Origin: Paracoccus saliphilus
GTDB taxonomy: Bacteria; Pseudomonadota; Alphaproteobacteria; Rhodobacterales; Rhodobacteraceae
Reading direction: 5' to 3'
Length of the DNA: 40,738 nt
Assembly: GCA_003255745.1 (NCBI GenBank)
Contig: QKYL01000198.1
Span: forward strand, 1-40,738
The notes under the pieces were generated by a model. The model made no database searches and had not been told where the DNA came from. It was given only the letters and a program-made list of their open reading frames with translations. Of this stretch, positions 1 through 8,192 are shown in pieces; the first letter of the stretch is position 1, and every line of letters begins with the position of its first letter. A program made the translations under genes and the position numbers.

Positions 1-1
1 C

Positions 2-49
2 GGCTACCTCGGCCCAATGGAGTTCGAGGCATGCGCCACGCTAGCTTAA
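2..49 (+). pseudogene. IS3-family transposase (OrfB) C-terminal tail, partial
   Basis: The frame opened by the window edge reads GYLGPMEFEACATLA and stops at 47-49. This resembles the usual end of IS3-family DDE integrase-type transposases (GY-x-SPMEFE). The following bases to about 79 look like the IS terminus; read on the minus strand it starts TGAGCTGCTGCCGG. Only the tail is in the window, so whether the rest is intact cannot be judged. The terminus abuts the truncated IS5 transposase at 77, suggesting this element inserted into it. Confidence 0.6.
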
Positions 50-76
50 CCTGCCGTCCATGAAACCGGCAGCAGC

Positions 77-674
77 TCACCAGCGCCCGATCTTTTCCAA
101 GGCCCCGTTCAGCTTCGGTCCGGCGTAGCCGCCATCGGCGAACACATGACGCAGCAACGGATAGGCAGTGGAGACAGATTTCCAGCAGATCCGGCGCCCC
201 GTCTTGATCTTGTATGTTGGCACCATGCACGGCAAGTCCGACCAGTAGGCCGACGGTGTCAGTGGCAATGTGGCGCTTGCGCCCGTAGATGCGCTTGGCG
301 GCGTCATACCCTCTAACCCCTCCACTCTCTGTGGTTTTCACGCTTTGACTGTCGATCACGCCCGCCGACGGGTGGGCCGCCCGGCCTACGGCCCAACGTG
401 CTGCCGCAACGAGATGGCGGTTTATTTCATCGAGCAGGCCGTTGTTGCGCCAGTCGTAGAAATGACGCCGCACTGTCGAGACCGGGGGGAAGTCGTTCGG
501 CAACATCCGCCACTGGCACCCGGTGGTCGCAATATACAGGATCGCGTCGAAAACGTCGCGCAGAGCTGTTGTCCGGGGACGGCCGACCCGCTTTGAAGCA
601 GGCAGCAGAGGCGCGATCAGCGCCCACTCAGCATCGCTCGCATTCGCTTGCGTATCTGCCACCGCTGCGCTCAT
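77..674 (-). pseudogene. IS5-family (IS1031-type) transposase, frameshifted and truncated
   Basis: From ATG at 672-674 the minus strand encodes MSAAVADTQANASDAEWAL, then WRMLPNDFPPVSTVRRHFYDW, VIDSQSVKTTESGGVRGYDA and GRKRHIATDTVGLL, the DDE hallmarks of IS5/IS1031-type transposases. Near 180-190 the reading must shift by one base to continue as LLRHVFADGGYAGPK, the second catalytic-Asp region. The total length (598 bases) is not a multiple of three, which agrees with a single indel. The protein then stops after EKIGRW, where an IS3-type terminus begins, so the C-terminal third with the last catalytic residue is lost. It is certainly inactive. Confidence 0.85.
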
Positions 675-742
675 ACCGCTTCCGGGTGAGTTCGGTCCAG
701 GCCATCGGGATCTCCGTTCAGCTTCGTAACCGAGCAGAATCA

Positions 743-1364
743 TCACTGGCTGAATCCACCCAACCAGTTTCGGATCAGCCTCTCAGACAGGCCATCGATC
801 TGGTCAAGGCAGAGCTGCGCCATGTGACGCACCGGAACCGGCAGATGCGCGACCTGTTCATCCTGTTCCAGAGCCAACTGAAGCTTGCTGACGTTCTCCC
901 ACCCCTTGCCTGCACCGATGCCAAACTCGGCGAGGTGGCCGCGCAGCTCGTTGATGGTTTGTGTCCGCTGTCCGATGAGCAGGTCCCGCAGCCGAAAGAC
1001 GATACCCAATCCCTGCTGTTCTGGCGTTTTTACCTCCACAAAGTGCATCGTGGGGCGGCTGGCTGCCTCTACGATCGATCCAGCGTCCGCCATGTCGTTC
1101 TTCTGGTTCTTCACATAAGGCTTGACGAACTTCGGCGCGATCAGCCGCACCTCGTTGCCCAGATCCGCCAGTGTACGAGTCCAGTAGTGCGCTGTGGCGC
1201 AGGCCTCCATTGCAACGCGGCAACCGGGGTGCGCCTGCATGAACGCCAGGAACTGCTTGCGCGACAACTTCTTGCGAAACACCACCTCTCCCTCGGCCGT
1301 CGCGCCGTGGAGTTGAAAGACCTGCTTGGCCAGGTCAACACCGATGATCGAAAACTTCCGTCAT
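743..1364 (-). pseudogene. IS110-family transposase, 5' frameshift and truncated 3' end
   Basis: The minus strand from ATG 1364 reads MTEV, then loses frame in a run of four T (plus 1351-1354 AAAA). One T fewer would restore MTEVSIIGVDLAKQVFQLHG, the standard IS110 start. Downstream the frame is open through VAMEACATAHYWTRTLADLG, VRLIAPKFVKPYVKNQKNDMADA and TINELRGHLAEFGIG, which are the DEDD RuvC-like domain of IS110. It stops after IRNWLGGFSQ, before the C-terminal transposase_20 domain. The element is therefore broken at both ends. It lies next to the decayed IS5 copy. Confidence 0.85.
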
Positions 1365-1510
1365 AGCTCAATCCTCCTGATCCTGTCCGGACCACAGTGG
1401 CACAAGTGCCGTCAGGAGGGCCCACCCAACCTATCATCAATGCCCATTCCGTCCCCTAAGGGCTGCAAGTCCCCTGTCCCCACGACGAGGCGCGTTTTCG
1501 CTAACACCAC

Positions 1511-1634
1511 ACGATCGAGAACAGTTTCGCTCGCCTCAAGGACTGACGACGCGTCGCAACCCGCTATGACAGGTGCCTGGGAACCTTTCTTTTCCGCCAT
1601 TGTATTCGCCCCGAGCGTCATCTTTTGGCTGTGA
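1511..1634 (+). pseudogene. IS5-family (IS427-type) transposase C-terminal remnant
   Basis: The plus strand reads IENSFARLKD, then a TGA where Trp is expected, then RRVATRYDRC. A frame change leads to FFSAIVFAPSVIFWL and a stop at 1632-1634. The pattern N-x-FARLKDWRR-x-ATRYD ending in VI-x-WL is typical of the OrfB C-terminus of IS427-type IS5 elements. It has at least one nonsense change and one frameshift. No upstream part of the transposase was recognised, so this is a short relic. Bases 1636-1800 to its right hold no gene that I can see. Confidence 0.75.
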
Positions 1635-1817
1635 AACTCGATGAGGCTGGAGCCTGATGATTTCAGGCTTGGCGCACTTCCTCCTCCGGCCCGGCAAGAG
1701 GTTGGCCGGTCCGCAATGGACCCTCCCGGCGTTTCTGTTAAACTTGGTTAACGGAATATTTAGATTATCTGACACGCCAAGCGCATGTCAGGCCCTCGCG
1801 CATTGGTGGAGAGAACA

Positions 1818-3524
1818 ATGGACGATGCACCCACCTTATTGACTTGTCCCAGCTTTGCCACGGTGCCAGCGCGTCACCAGCTGTACTTGTCCGCCTCGTA
1901 TCGCGACACGATTGCAATGATCGGGGCGTGGAGCAATGGGGATCGTGCGCTGTTGATTCTTTCAGGACCTTCGGGCAGCGGAAAGACTGTTCTGGCGTCC
2001 GAACTGGCGGAAACTTCGTCCGGCAGCATGCGCGTGGGCTGGATCAGCTTGGATCGGCCGGATGTGGATCTGGCGCTGGAAGTTCCAAAGGCGTTCGGCA
2101 TCGGCTCGTCCGAACCGTTAAAGGAACTGGCGCGCCTCCTTGCGGATTGTCGTCGGACGCGCAGAAAATGTTTGCTGATCGTGGACAACGCGCATCTGCT
2201 GTCAAACCTGTCGAAGGAATTCCTGGACGAGCTGGCCGACGCGCCCGGCCTGCCCCTGCCGATGTATGTGCTGCTTGTCGGGCGCGGAGAGGTGGGGGCG
2301 CTGATGGAGGCACCCACGCCCGATGAACTGCGGGGCAAGATAGGCGGCCATCTGAGACTGGAGCCGTTCAATGCAGCGGAAACGGCCGACTATATTGCCC
2401 ACCGGTTCCGTGTCGGGAAATGTCCCTGCCACGACGGTGTTCAACCGTTCGATACAGGGGGCCTCTGGCTGCTGCATGCGGCCTCTGGCGGATATCCCGG
2501 CACAATCGACCTTCTGGTGCGGCACTGCCTGTCCAAGGCACGCAGCGCCGGGAACGTCAGGTTGGGCAAGACCTTTGTCCATTCCTGCCTTGCGGAACTG
2601 GCAGAGGCGGAGGGGTTGCCATACCCGCTGCCGGACGTGCCCAGGGATGACCACGATCTGGCAGCCCCGCCCATTGTCGCACTTGCCGCAGGTCCGGATA
2701 CGGCTGTTGGAAGGGTCCACGCACAGCGCAGGTCCATCAGACCGCACAGGATGGTGCACCCGGACTATCCTCGGGCGCGCCGATGGCTGAAACCGGGCCT
2801 GACGGGCGCGGCAGTGGCTGCGCTGTTCGTCCTGAGCAGCAACCTGATGACCCTGAGCGACGACCTGCAGGATCGCCTGCCCGAGGCTCTGTCCCAAGTG
2901 ATCGACGAACCGGTGCAGGATTTCGGATCAAACGCTGTCGCGTTGCCCGGCATGGCCATGACCCAACTGGAAACCATCGTGGAGCGGTCGACCCCCGATC
3001 CCCAGGATTTGTTGATCAGGGCGCTGGCCTTGGGCACTGATGATCCGGAAGCGGCCATTCCTATCTATACCCAGGCGGCGTTGTGGGGCAGCGAGAGGGC
3101 AGCCTATTACCTCGGCCAGCTTTATGAAACCGGCATCGGAGTCGAGGCCGACCTCAACAGGGCGCGCGCCTGGTACCTCAAGGCGCCACAGATCACCGCG
3201 GCCGTCACTCGGCTTCGCCAGATGGAGGAGGCCCCCACGCTGGCTGCAGATGGAGAACTTGCCCCCCCTGTTCCGGAGCGGCAGGTCATCTACCAGTCGG
3301 GCCGGTCCGAGTTGCACTGGCGCGGCCCCTCCGGACCGGACCCGGCACGCTATCGGGTCGAATTTGTGACTGCGGGCGCTGAACGGGTGCAGGAACTGGA
3401 AACCGGCCTGTCGGCAGCCCTGATCCCGCTGCCGGTGTCCCGCTGGAGGGTTCTTGCCCTGCGTCCGGACGGAACCCCCGCAGCCGCGTCTACCTGGGCC
3501 ATTCTCGACCCCGGCACGCTGTGA
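1818..3524 (+). CDS. DamX/GspA-like AAA ATPase with one membrane span and periplasmic Sel1-like repeat
   Basis: A 568-residue protein. The start ATG at 1818 is chosen for the purine-rich GGAGAGA five bases upstream; an ATG at 1785 would add 11 residues. Residues 20-270 form an ExeA/GspA/DamX-type AAA domain with Walker A GPSGSGKT (50-57) and a Walker B ending LLIVDNAH. There Asn124 replaces the usual catalytic Glu, so hydrolysis may be weak. A hydrophobic span at about 325-346 puts the remainder in the periplasm. Residues 420-456 (YYLGQLYETGIGVEAD, ARAWYLKA) are a Sel1-type repeat, and the last 75 residues resemble a beta-sandwich module. The gene ends one base before the converging TAXI gene, implying a functional link. 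Proteins of this plan act in secretion or septal wall assembly; the exact role here is unknown. Confidence 0.8.
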   Translation: MDDAPTLLTCPSFATVPARHQLYLSASYRDTIAMIGAWSNGDRALLILSGPSGSGKTVLASELAETSSGSMRVGWISLDRPDVDLALEVPKAFGIGSSEPLKELARLLADCRRTRRKCLLIVDNAHLLSNLSKEFLDELADAPGLPLPMYVLLVGRGEVGALMEAPTPDELRGKIGGHLRLEPFNAAETADYIAHRFRVGKCPCHDGVQPFDTGGLWLLHAASGGYPGTIDLLVRHCLSKARSAGNVRLGKTFVHSCLAELAEAEGLPYPLPDVPRDDHDLAAPPIVALAAGPDTAVGRVHAQRRSIRPHRMVHPDYPRARRWLKPGLTGAAVAALFVLSSNLMTLSDDLQDRLPEALSQVIDEPVQDFGSNAVALPGMAMTQLETIVERSTPDPQDLLIRALALGTDDPEAAIPIYTQAALWGSERAAYYLGQLYETGIGVEADLNRARAWYLKAPQITAAVTRLRQMEEAPTLAADGELAPPVPERQVIYQSGRSELHWRGPSGPDPARYRVEFVTAGAERVQELETGLSAALIPLPVSRWRVLALRPDGTPAAASTWAILDPGTL

Positions 3525-4571
3525 TCAGCAGCCGATGGCGGCGCAAATGTTGCGGCGATAGGCGGCGTTGGCTTCGCTGTCAGGCTGGACTTCAGGCGTG
3601 ACCGGGGTGCAGCTGGGCTGATACTCGGGATCAAGGCCGCGGTTGACGCAAGTCGAGATATCCCAACCCGGAGGAATATCGGTCAGGTCGACGGACTGCC
3701 ACTTCGCATGACCCTCGCTCCGCAGCGTGTCGATGTTCGACAGGATCAGCGACGACAGGTCCGACACGCCGCGGCAGCTGGCTTGATGATACCTGTTGCC
3801 GCGCGGATCGTATTCATAGGTCATCAGAACCGCCTTGACGGCAACAAGCTCCACGGGGTCCGGCTGAAAGCCATAGGTGCCGCCGGCCAGCGTCGCTGGC
3901 GTATAAACCGCCTGCAATGTGTCGTCCTGGATCGGCAGCAGGTGGAATTGCTCACCATCGATGTCATTTTCGGCATAAATCGCAGCCGGCGCCCCCGCAA
4001 CATAGAAGAACGCGTCAATGTCCCCGGATTGCAGTTGCGGAAGGGCGTCGCCGGGGGAAATGGCCAGCGTTTCGGCAGGTTCGATGCCCGCCAGCGATAT
4101 CATCAGGGATGCGGTCAGATATGTTCCACTGTTCTCGACCCCGATGGCTACACGCTTGCCGTCCAGTCCGCGAAAGTCCTCGATGTCGCGGCGCGCCAGG
4201 ATATGAACCTCCTCTTCATAAAGGGGAAAGGCGATCCGCACACCGGCAATGGCGCGCGCGACCCCGGGATCATCGCCTGCGAAAGTCTGCATGTATTCCA
4301 GAACGTCATTCTGCACGATGCCGAACTGGGTGTTCGGGCGCTGCCGGACACCAAGGAAGTTTTCCAGCGAACCCGCGGATTCGATGACCTCCAGGTTTTG
4401 GCCGCATTGCTGCATCAACCCGTTCAAGTCTCGACCGATCTGGATATAGGTTCCGGTCGGTGATCCGGTCATGATGCTCATATCGGCGTTCTGGGCATGG
4501 CCGGCGACGGCCAAACCGGAGACCACGCAGAACCCAAGACCAAGGCGTTGAAGCAGCTGGGAAATTCGCAT
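3525..4571 (-). CDS. TAXI-family TRAP-type solute-binding protein (orphan)
   Basis: A 348-residue secreted protein with a signal peptide (residues 1-26, cleavage likely after VAGHA). The mature part opens with MSIMTGSPTGTYIQIGRDL, the TAXI family signature near the ligand site. VRIAFPLYEEEVHILARRD and GVENSGTYLTASLM continue the periplasmic binding fold. No TRAP membrane subunits lie nearby, so it may be a sensor or envelope protein rather than a transporter part. About 70 residues at the C-terminus go beyond the core, carry several Cys, and end in CAAIGC. It is the second gene of an operon, 26 bases after the coiled-coil gene, and meets the ATPase gene end to end. Confidence 0.85.
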   Translation of the reverse strand: MRISQLLQRLGLGFCVVSGLAVAGHAQNADMSIMTGSPTGTYIQIGRDLNGLMQQCGQNLEVIESAGSLENFLGVRQRPNTQFGIVQNDVLEYMQTFAGDDPGVARAIAGVRIAFPLYEEEVHILARRDIEDFRGLDGKRVAIGVENSGTYLTASLMISLAGIEPAETLAISPGDALPQLQSGDIDAFFYVAGAPAAIYAENDIDGEQFHLLPIQDDTLQAVYTPATLAGGTYGFQPDPVELVAVKAVLMTYEYDPRGNRYHQASCRGVSDLSSLILSNIDTLRSEGHAKWQSVDLTDIPPGWDISTCVNRGLDPEYQPSCTPVTPEVQPDSEANAAYRRNICAAIGC

Positions 4572-4597
4572 TGTTGTCTCTTTTCATGTAAGGGGCG

Positions 4598-5836
4598 TCA
4601 GCATCCGTCCAGCCCGGCCAGCAGGACCAGCAGCGCCTGGCGGTTGATGGGATCCTGCACCTGACGCAGCGCATCGATCGTGCATTCGCCATCGACCAGC
4701 AGGTTGCGCAATCGGTCCCGTGCCGCAGGCGCTTGGGGAAGACCGGGCGTCGTCGCCAGAATGGCGCTGACCTGGGCCGGGTCACGCCGCTGGCGCGTCT
4801 CGCCTTCTTCGGCAGCCACGGTCGGAGCCGGGGCTGTCGGAGCAGCCTCAGGTTGGGGTTGGGGTTCGGCCTCCGGCTCGGCTTCCGGAACCTGCTCAGG
4901 TTCGGCCGCAGGCTCGGGTTCCTGAACCGGAGCAGGATCGGGCTCCTGAACGGCAACCGGCACCGGTTCGGAGGCTGCAGCCTCGCGCTGCCGTGTCAGG
5001 GCCTCCAATTCAGCGGACAGCGTCTGAACCTGTTCTGCCAAGGCACCCGCGCGCGTCTCCTGCGCCTTGATCTGGGCAGACAACTCCTCAGACCTTGCCA
5101 GTTCGGCTTGCATGGCATCGCGTTGCGCCGCCACCTCATCCCGTTGGGCGGCCATTTCATCGCGTTCAGCAGCCACCGCATCGCGCTCTGCCAGCACTGC
5201 TTCGCGTTCGGCCTGCATCGCGTCGCGCTGCTCTGCCAGGTCCGCCAGTTCGCCGCGCACCCGCTCAAGCTCGGCTCGAGCCTCCTCCACATCCGTCTGC
5301 TGCGTGGAAAGCTGATCTTCCCGCCCGGCTGTCGCCTCGGTTATTTCGGCCTCCAAGGTCGCCAGGCGATCCACCTGCTCCTGTTCGGTGGCCCTCAGAT
5401 TGTCCAGGCGTTGGGTCAACTGGTCGGATTCAATATGACGCGCCTCGATGCTTGCGGTCAGTTCTGCAAGTTCCGACGATGCAGCCTCGATCCGGGCCTG
5501 CAGGGCGGTTTCCTGGGCCTGGGCCTGGTCGATCTCTGCACGGATGCTGTCTTCTTCGTTTCTCAGGTCGGCAAGGCTGCCCCGCTCCTGTTCAAGCTGG
5601 CCGGTCGCCGATTCAATCCTGGTGGTCAGATCACGCAGCTCGGAACGCGCCGCCTCAACCTGAGGCTCAAGTTCAGCTGCCTCCATCTCCATGGCAGCAA
5701 TGATCTGACGCAGGGAGTGGGCTTGGGATGACAGGTCATCTTGCGATGCCTGCGCCCATGCAGGATCGTGTGAACCTAAAAAACCGACCGCTGCCAAAGT
5801 GGTCCAGGAAAGGCGACGGGATACTTGCACAATCAT
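4598..5836 (-). CDS. Secreted coiled-coil protein with acidic Pro-rich linker and conserved-looking C-terminal cap
   Basis: A 412-residue protein. ATG 5836 is preceded by a strong GGAGG four bases away; upstream in-frame Met codons lack a site and lie in the promoter. Residues 1-30 are a signal peptide ending in PAWAQA. About 35-270 is an unbroken coiled coil rich in Glu, Ala, Arg and Gln, including six heptads of the form RDxxxAE. A Pro/Glu/Ala linker follows (repeated PEPEP-type runs, about 290-345). The last 50 residues form a small domain with ECTIDALRQVQDPINRQALL, ending LDGC. Both this protein and the next one, TAXI, finish on a C-terminal Cys. Likely a periplasmic scaffold or spacer; I do not recognise the family. 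Confidence 0.75.
   Translation of the reverse strand: MIVQVSRRLSWTTLAAVGFLGSHDPAWAQASQDDLSSQAHSLRQIIAAMEMEAAELEPQVEAARSELRDLTTRIESATGQLEQERGSLADLRNEEDSIRAEIDQAQAQETALQARIEAASSELAELTASIEARHIESDQLTQRLDNLRATEQEQVDRLATLEAEITEATAGREDQLSTQQTDVEEARAELERVRGELADLAEQRDAMQAEREAVLAERDAVAAERDEMAAQRDEVAAQRDAMQAELARSEELSAQIKAQETRAGALAEQVQTLSAELEALTRQREAAASEPVPVAVQEPDPAPVQEPEPAAEPEQVPEAEPEAEPQPQPEAAPTAPAPTVAAEEGETRQRRDPAQVSAILATTPGLPQAPAARDRLRNLLVDGECTIDALRQVQDPINRQALLVLLAGLDGC
5102..5227 (-). repeat. Six tandem 21-base units encoding RDxxxAE heptads
   Basis: Within the coiled-coil gene, 126 bases encode six consecutive seven-residue units: RDAMQAE, REAVLAE, RDAVAAE, RDEMAAQ, RDEVAAQ, RDAMQAE. The units keep register with no insertion and the first and last are identical in protein. 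This would form a highly charged, regular coiled coil. Such tandem units can expand or contract by slippage, so their number may vary among strains. Confidence 0.85.
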
Positions 5837-5853
5837 TGCTCCTCCGGAGGTTA

Positions 5854-5881
5854 ATAATGATGGCACAAAAGGGTTTGTCAA
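5854..5881 (-). promoter_or_regulatory. Sigma-70-type promoter of the coiled-coil/TAXI operon
   Basis: On the minus strand TTGACA (5876-5881, perfect -35) is followed after 16 bases by CATTAT (5854-5859), a fair -10. Only about 17 bases separate the -10 from the start codon, so the leader would be short and carry little besides the GGAGG ribosome site. The region is more AT-rich than its surroundings. Confidence 0.5.
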
Positions 5882-5971
5882 GTTTGGCCGAGCCGCCCTG
5901 CCTGCGCAACGTGAAGGGGCATCCTTGGAGCCAGATGGCCGATTTGGGAAGGACAATGACAATGATGCACT

Positions 5972-6645
5972 GCAGGGGTTGATGTCTCCGTAAAGGAAAC
6001 TGCGGTTTGCGTAATCAAGGCAGTTGTGGCCCTTGTGTGGCAGGGGAAGGTTCGCACGCGGATCGAGGCGATCGCGGCGGCGCTTGCACGTCATGCGCCC
6101 AAGCTTGAGCGCGCGGGGACGGGGCCGGTCAGGGTTGGCTCTGGCATGGCTTGCGTGATGCGGCTGTGCCTCTGAATTGCCTTCATGCCCGTCGGGCAGC
6201 AGCGGTGATCAGGCTTCAGGTCAACAAGACCGACAGGAGCGACGCCCGTGGCCTGGCGCAGCTTGTGCGATCGGGGTGGGATGAGCCGGTTCCCACCAAG
6301 TCGATGGCAGGCCACCGGTTGCGCACCATTCTTGTGGCCCCGCAACAGGTCGTCGGCACATGCACGGCGCTGGTCAACGGGATCAGGGATTTGGCAAAGA
6401 CATTCGGGATCATCGTCGCTCCGGGCAAAGGCGCGACTTTCGATCGTGCGGTGAGGACGAAGCTGCCGGATGATCCGCTGGTGAGAGCCGCAGCAGAACG
6501 CCTGAAGCAAGCCGCCGCGCCAAATGTCACAGCACTTCGCGTGGCCTCACAAAAACGGATCTTTAAAAGAGTTCGCGAATGGAGAATTTTTACCATGATA
6601 GAAACAGCTTGCCTGATGAAAGCCCGTCGCTGCATCCAAGCATAA
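5972..6645 (+). pseudogene. IS110-family transposase N-terminal fragment, frameshifted
   Basis: The plus strand reads AGVDVSVKETAVCVIK and GKVRTRIEAIAAALARHAPK, the first part of an IS110 DEDD domain. Near 6120-6140 the frame shifts, then continues as LRDAAVPLNCLHARRAAAVI, NKTDRSDARGLAQLVRSGW and RLRTILVAPQQVVG. Similarity fades after about 6540 and the frame stops at 6645. No start codon is left: a TGA lies just upstream in the first frame. The C-terminal half is missing. The next IS110 piece (from 6737) belongs to a different IS110 type, so these are two elements and not one interrupted element. Confidence 0.8.
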
Positions 6646-6736
6646 GCGCATGCCACCTGAACGATATTCACACCAATGCAGTGTCCTGCCATTCCTTTGC
6701 GCAGGACGTGTCCAAATTGTATGACGGGCGGAAGGT

Positions 6737-7389
6737 TGCGCTATCGCCCGCTTCTTCACATTCCGACACGAAGCAGGCCGCAGTCTTCCCGCAGAGAAGA
6801 TACGCCTTCTCAGAGCCTTGACGTCCAAAGGAGCGCAGCTGGTTGAAACGCGCAAACGGCTTCTGGCCCAAATCCGCGCGCATCAGAAACTGCGCACTGC
6901 CGCTATGTCCGAGCACATCGACACCGAGCTGAGGCAACGGATCGACAGCTTGATCAAGGAACTGGAGGACCGGATCACCCGGGCCATTGCCAGTGACGAT
7001 CGCCTTCCGGAGACCGCCATCGTCCTTCGCTCCATCCCGGGGATCGGCCGGTTGCCAGCGCGATGCTGATCGCCGAAATGCCCGAAATCGGCACAATCAG
7101 CGGCGAAGAGGCTGCGGCACTTACGGGATTGGCTCCGGTCGCGCATGACAGCGGAACCCTTCGTGGGAAACGGGCCATCGCTGGAGGTCGCCGGGCCTTG
7201 CGGCACGTGTTGTTCCAGGCGGCACTGGTCGCGGCACATCATAACCCAAGCCTGAAATCCTTCGCAGATCGCCTCCGCAAGGCAGGAAAACCGCACAAGG
7301 TCATCATCACCGCCGTTGCCAGAAAGCTCGTCACCATCGCGAAAGCCTTGTGCAAGAGCCGCCAGAAATGGACCGCCGCGACGGCCTGA
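6737..7389 (+). pseudogene. Second IS110-family transposase, C-terminal part with frameshift
   Basis: The frame at 6737-7054 reads IARFFTFRHEAGRSLPAEK, LRALTSKGAQLVETRKRLLA and ETAIVLRSIPGIG. One missing base near 7054 then moves it to the frame that reads SAMLIAEMPEIGTISGEEAA, LTGLAPVAHDSGTLRGKRA and KAGKPHKVIITAVARKLVTI. This is the transposase_20 domain that closes IS110 proteins, with its catalytic-serine region. The N-terminal DEDD domain is absent, so the copy is dead. The 90 bases before it (6646-6736) show nothing recognisable. Confidence 0.85.
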
Positions 7390-7480
7390 GAGATACAGTT
7401 GCTAAAGCTTTTCTGCAAAACCCGGAGTCAGGGGATTCCAAGGGCGGTCCGTATGTGATTCATCCCTTCTGGAAGGATAG

Positions 7481-8177
7481 ATCATTTCAGCACCTTTACC
7501 GGAAGCGCTGCGTGCGCTGTTTAAGGCTTGTATCGAAGAGGGTCTGAGCGGGCGTGCCGCGGCGGCGCGGCTGAAGCTTTCGCCTGCAACGGGTTCGCGT
7601 TGGGTCCGGGCGATCCGGCAACAAGGGGATGCAGCGCCTGCGCCGCAGGGGCGGCCACGCAGACGCGGGAAGCTTGCGCCGCATCAGGCTTTTCTCGAAG
7701 AGCTGGTCGCCCAGGATCCGGATATCACGCTCTATGAATTGCGCGATGCGCTGGCCATGGCCGAGGGTGTGAAGGTGCATCACTCCTCGATTGCGGCCCT
7801 GCTCAAGCGGGCTTGTCGCGCCTTGGGTGATAAAGGGGGCGATGAACGGCCCCGCCTTCGCGCCCTATGTCCGCAATGTCCTGGCCCCGGAACTGACCCC
7901 CGGCACGGTCGTCATCCTCGACAACCTTGCGACCCACCGCAATGTCGAGGCCGCCGAAGCCATCCGCGCCGCCAAATGCTGGTTCCTGTATCTGCCGACC
8001 TATTCGCCCGACCTGAATCCCATCGAGCAGGCATTCTCGAAGCTGAAGGCGCACCTCCGCAAAATGGGCTCACGAACCTTCGATGACCTGTTCAAAGCGC
8101 TTGGTGACATCTGCACCATGTTCTCACCTCAGGAGTGCTGGAACCACTTCCACGCAGCAGGATATGTATCAGGATAA
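7481..8177 (+). pseudogene. IS630-family transposase with central deletion
   Basis: The first half reads ISAPLPEALRALFKACIEEG, GRAAAARLKLSPATGSRWVR and HHSSIAALLKR, a helix-turn-helix typical of IS630. At about 7810-7820 it jumps frame straight to LVAPWVIKGAMNGPAFAPYV, then TVVILDNLATHRN, LPTYSPDLNPIEQAFSKLKA and WNHFHAAGYVSG. The roughly 100 residues that normally lie between, including the first catalytic Asp region (FIDET-like), are gone. No ATG is found at the start; ATC/ATT at 7481-7486 follow an in-frame TAG. A deletion relic. Confidence 0.85.
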
Positions 8178-8192
8178 AACCGAAACGCTCTA

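Noticed and set aside
6560..6736. Possible small gene between the two IS110 remnants
   Set aside because: Frames are short, lack ribosome sites and show no recognisable motif; best seen as decayed DNA.
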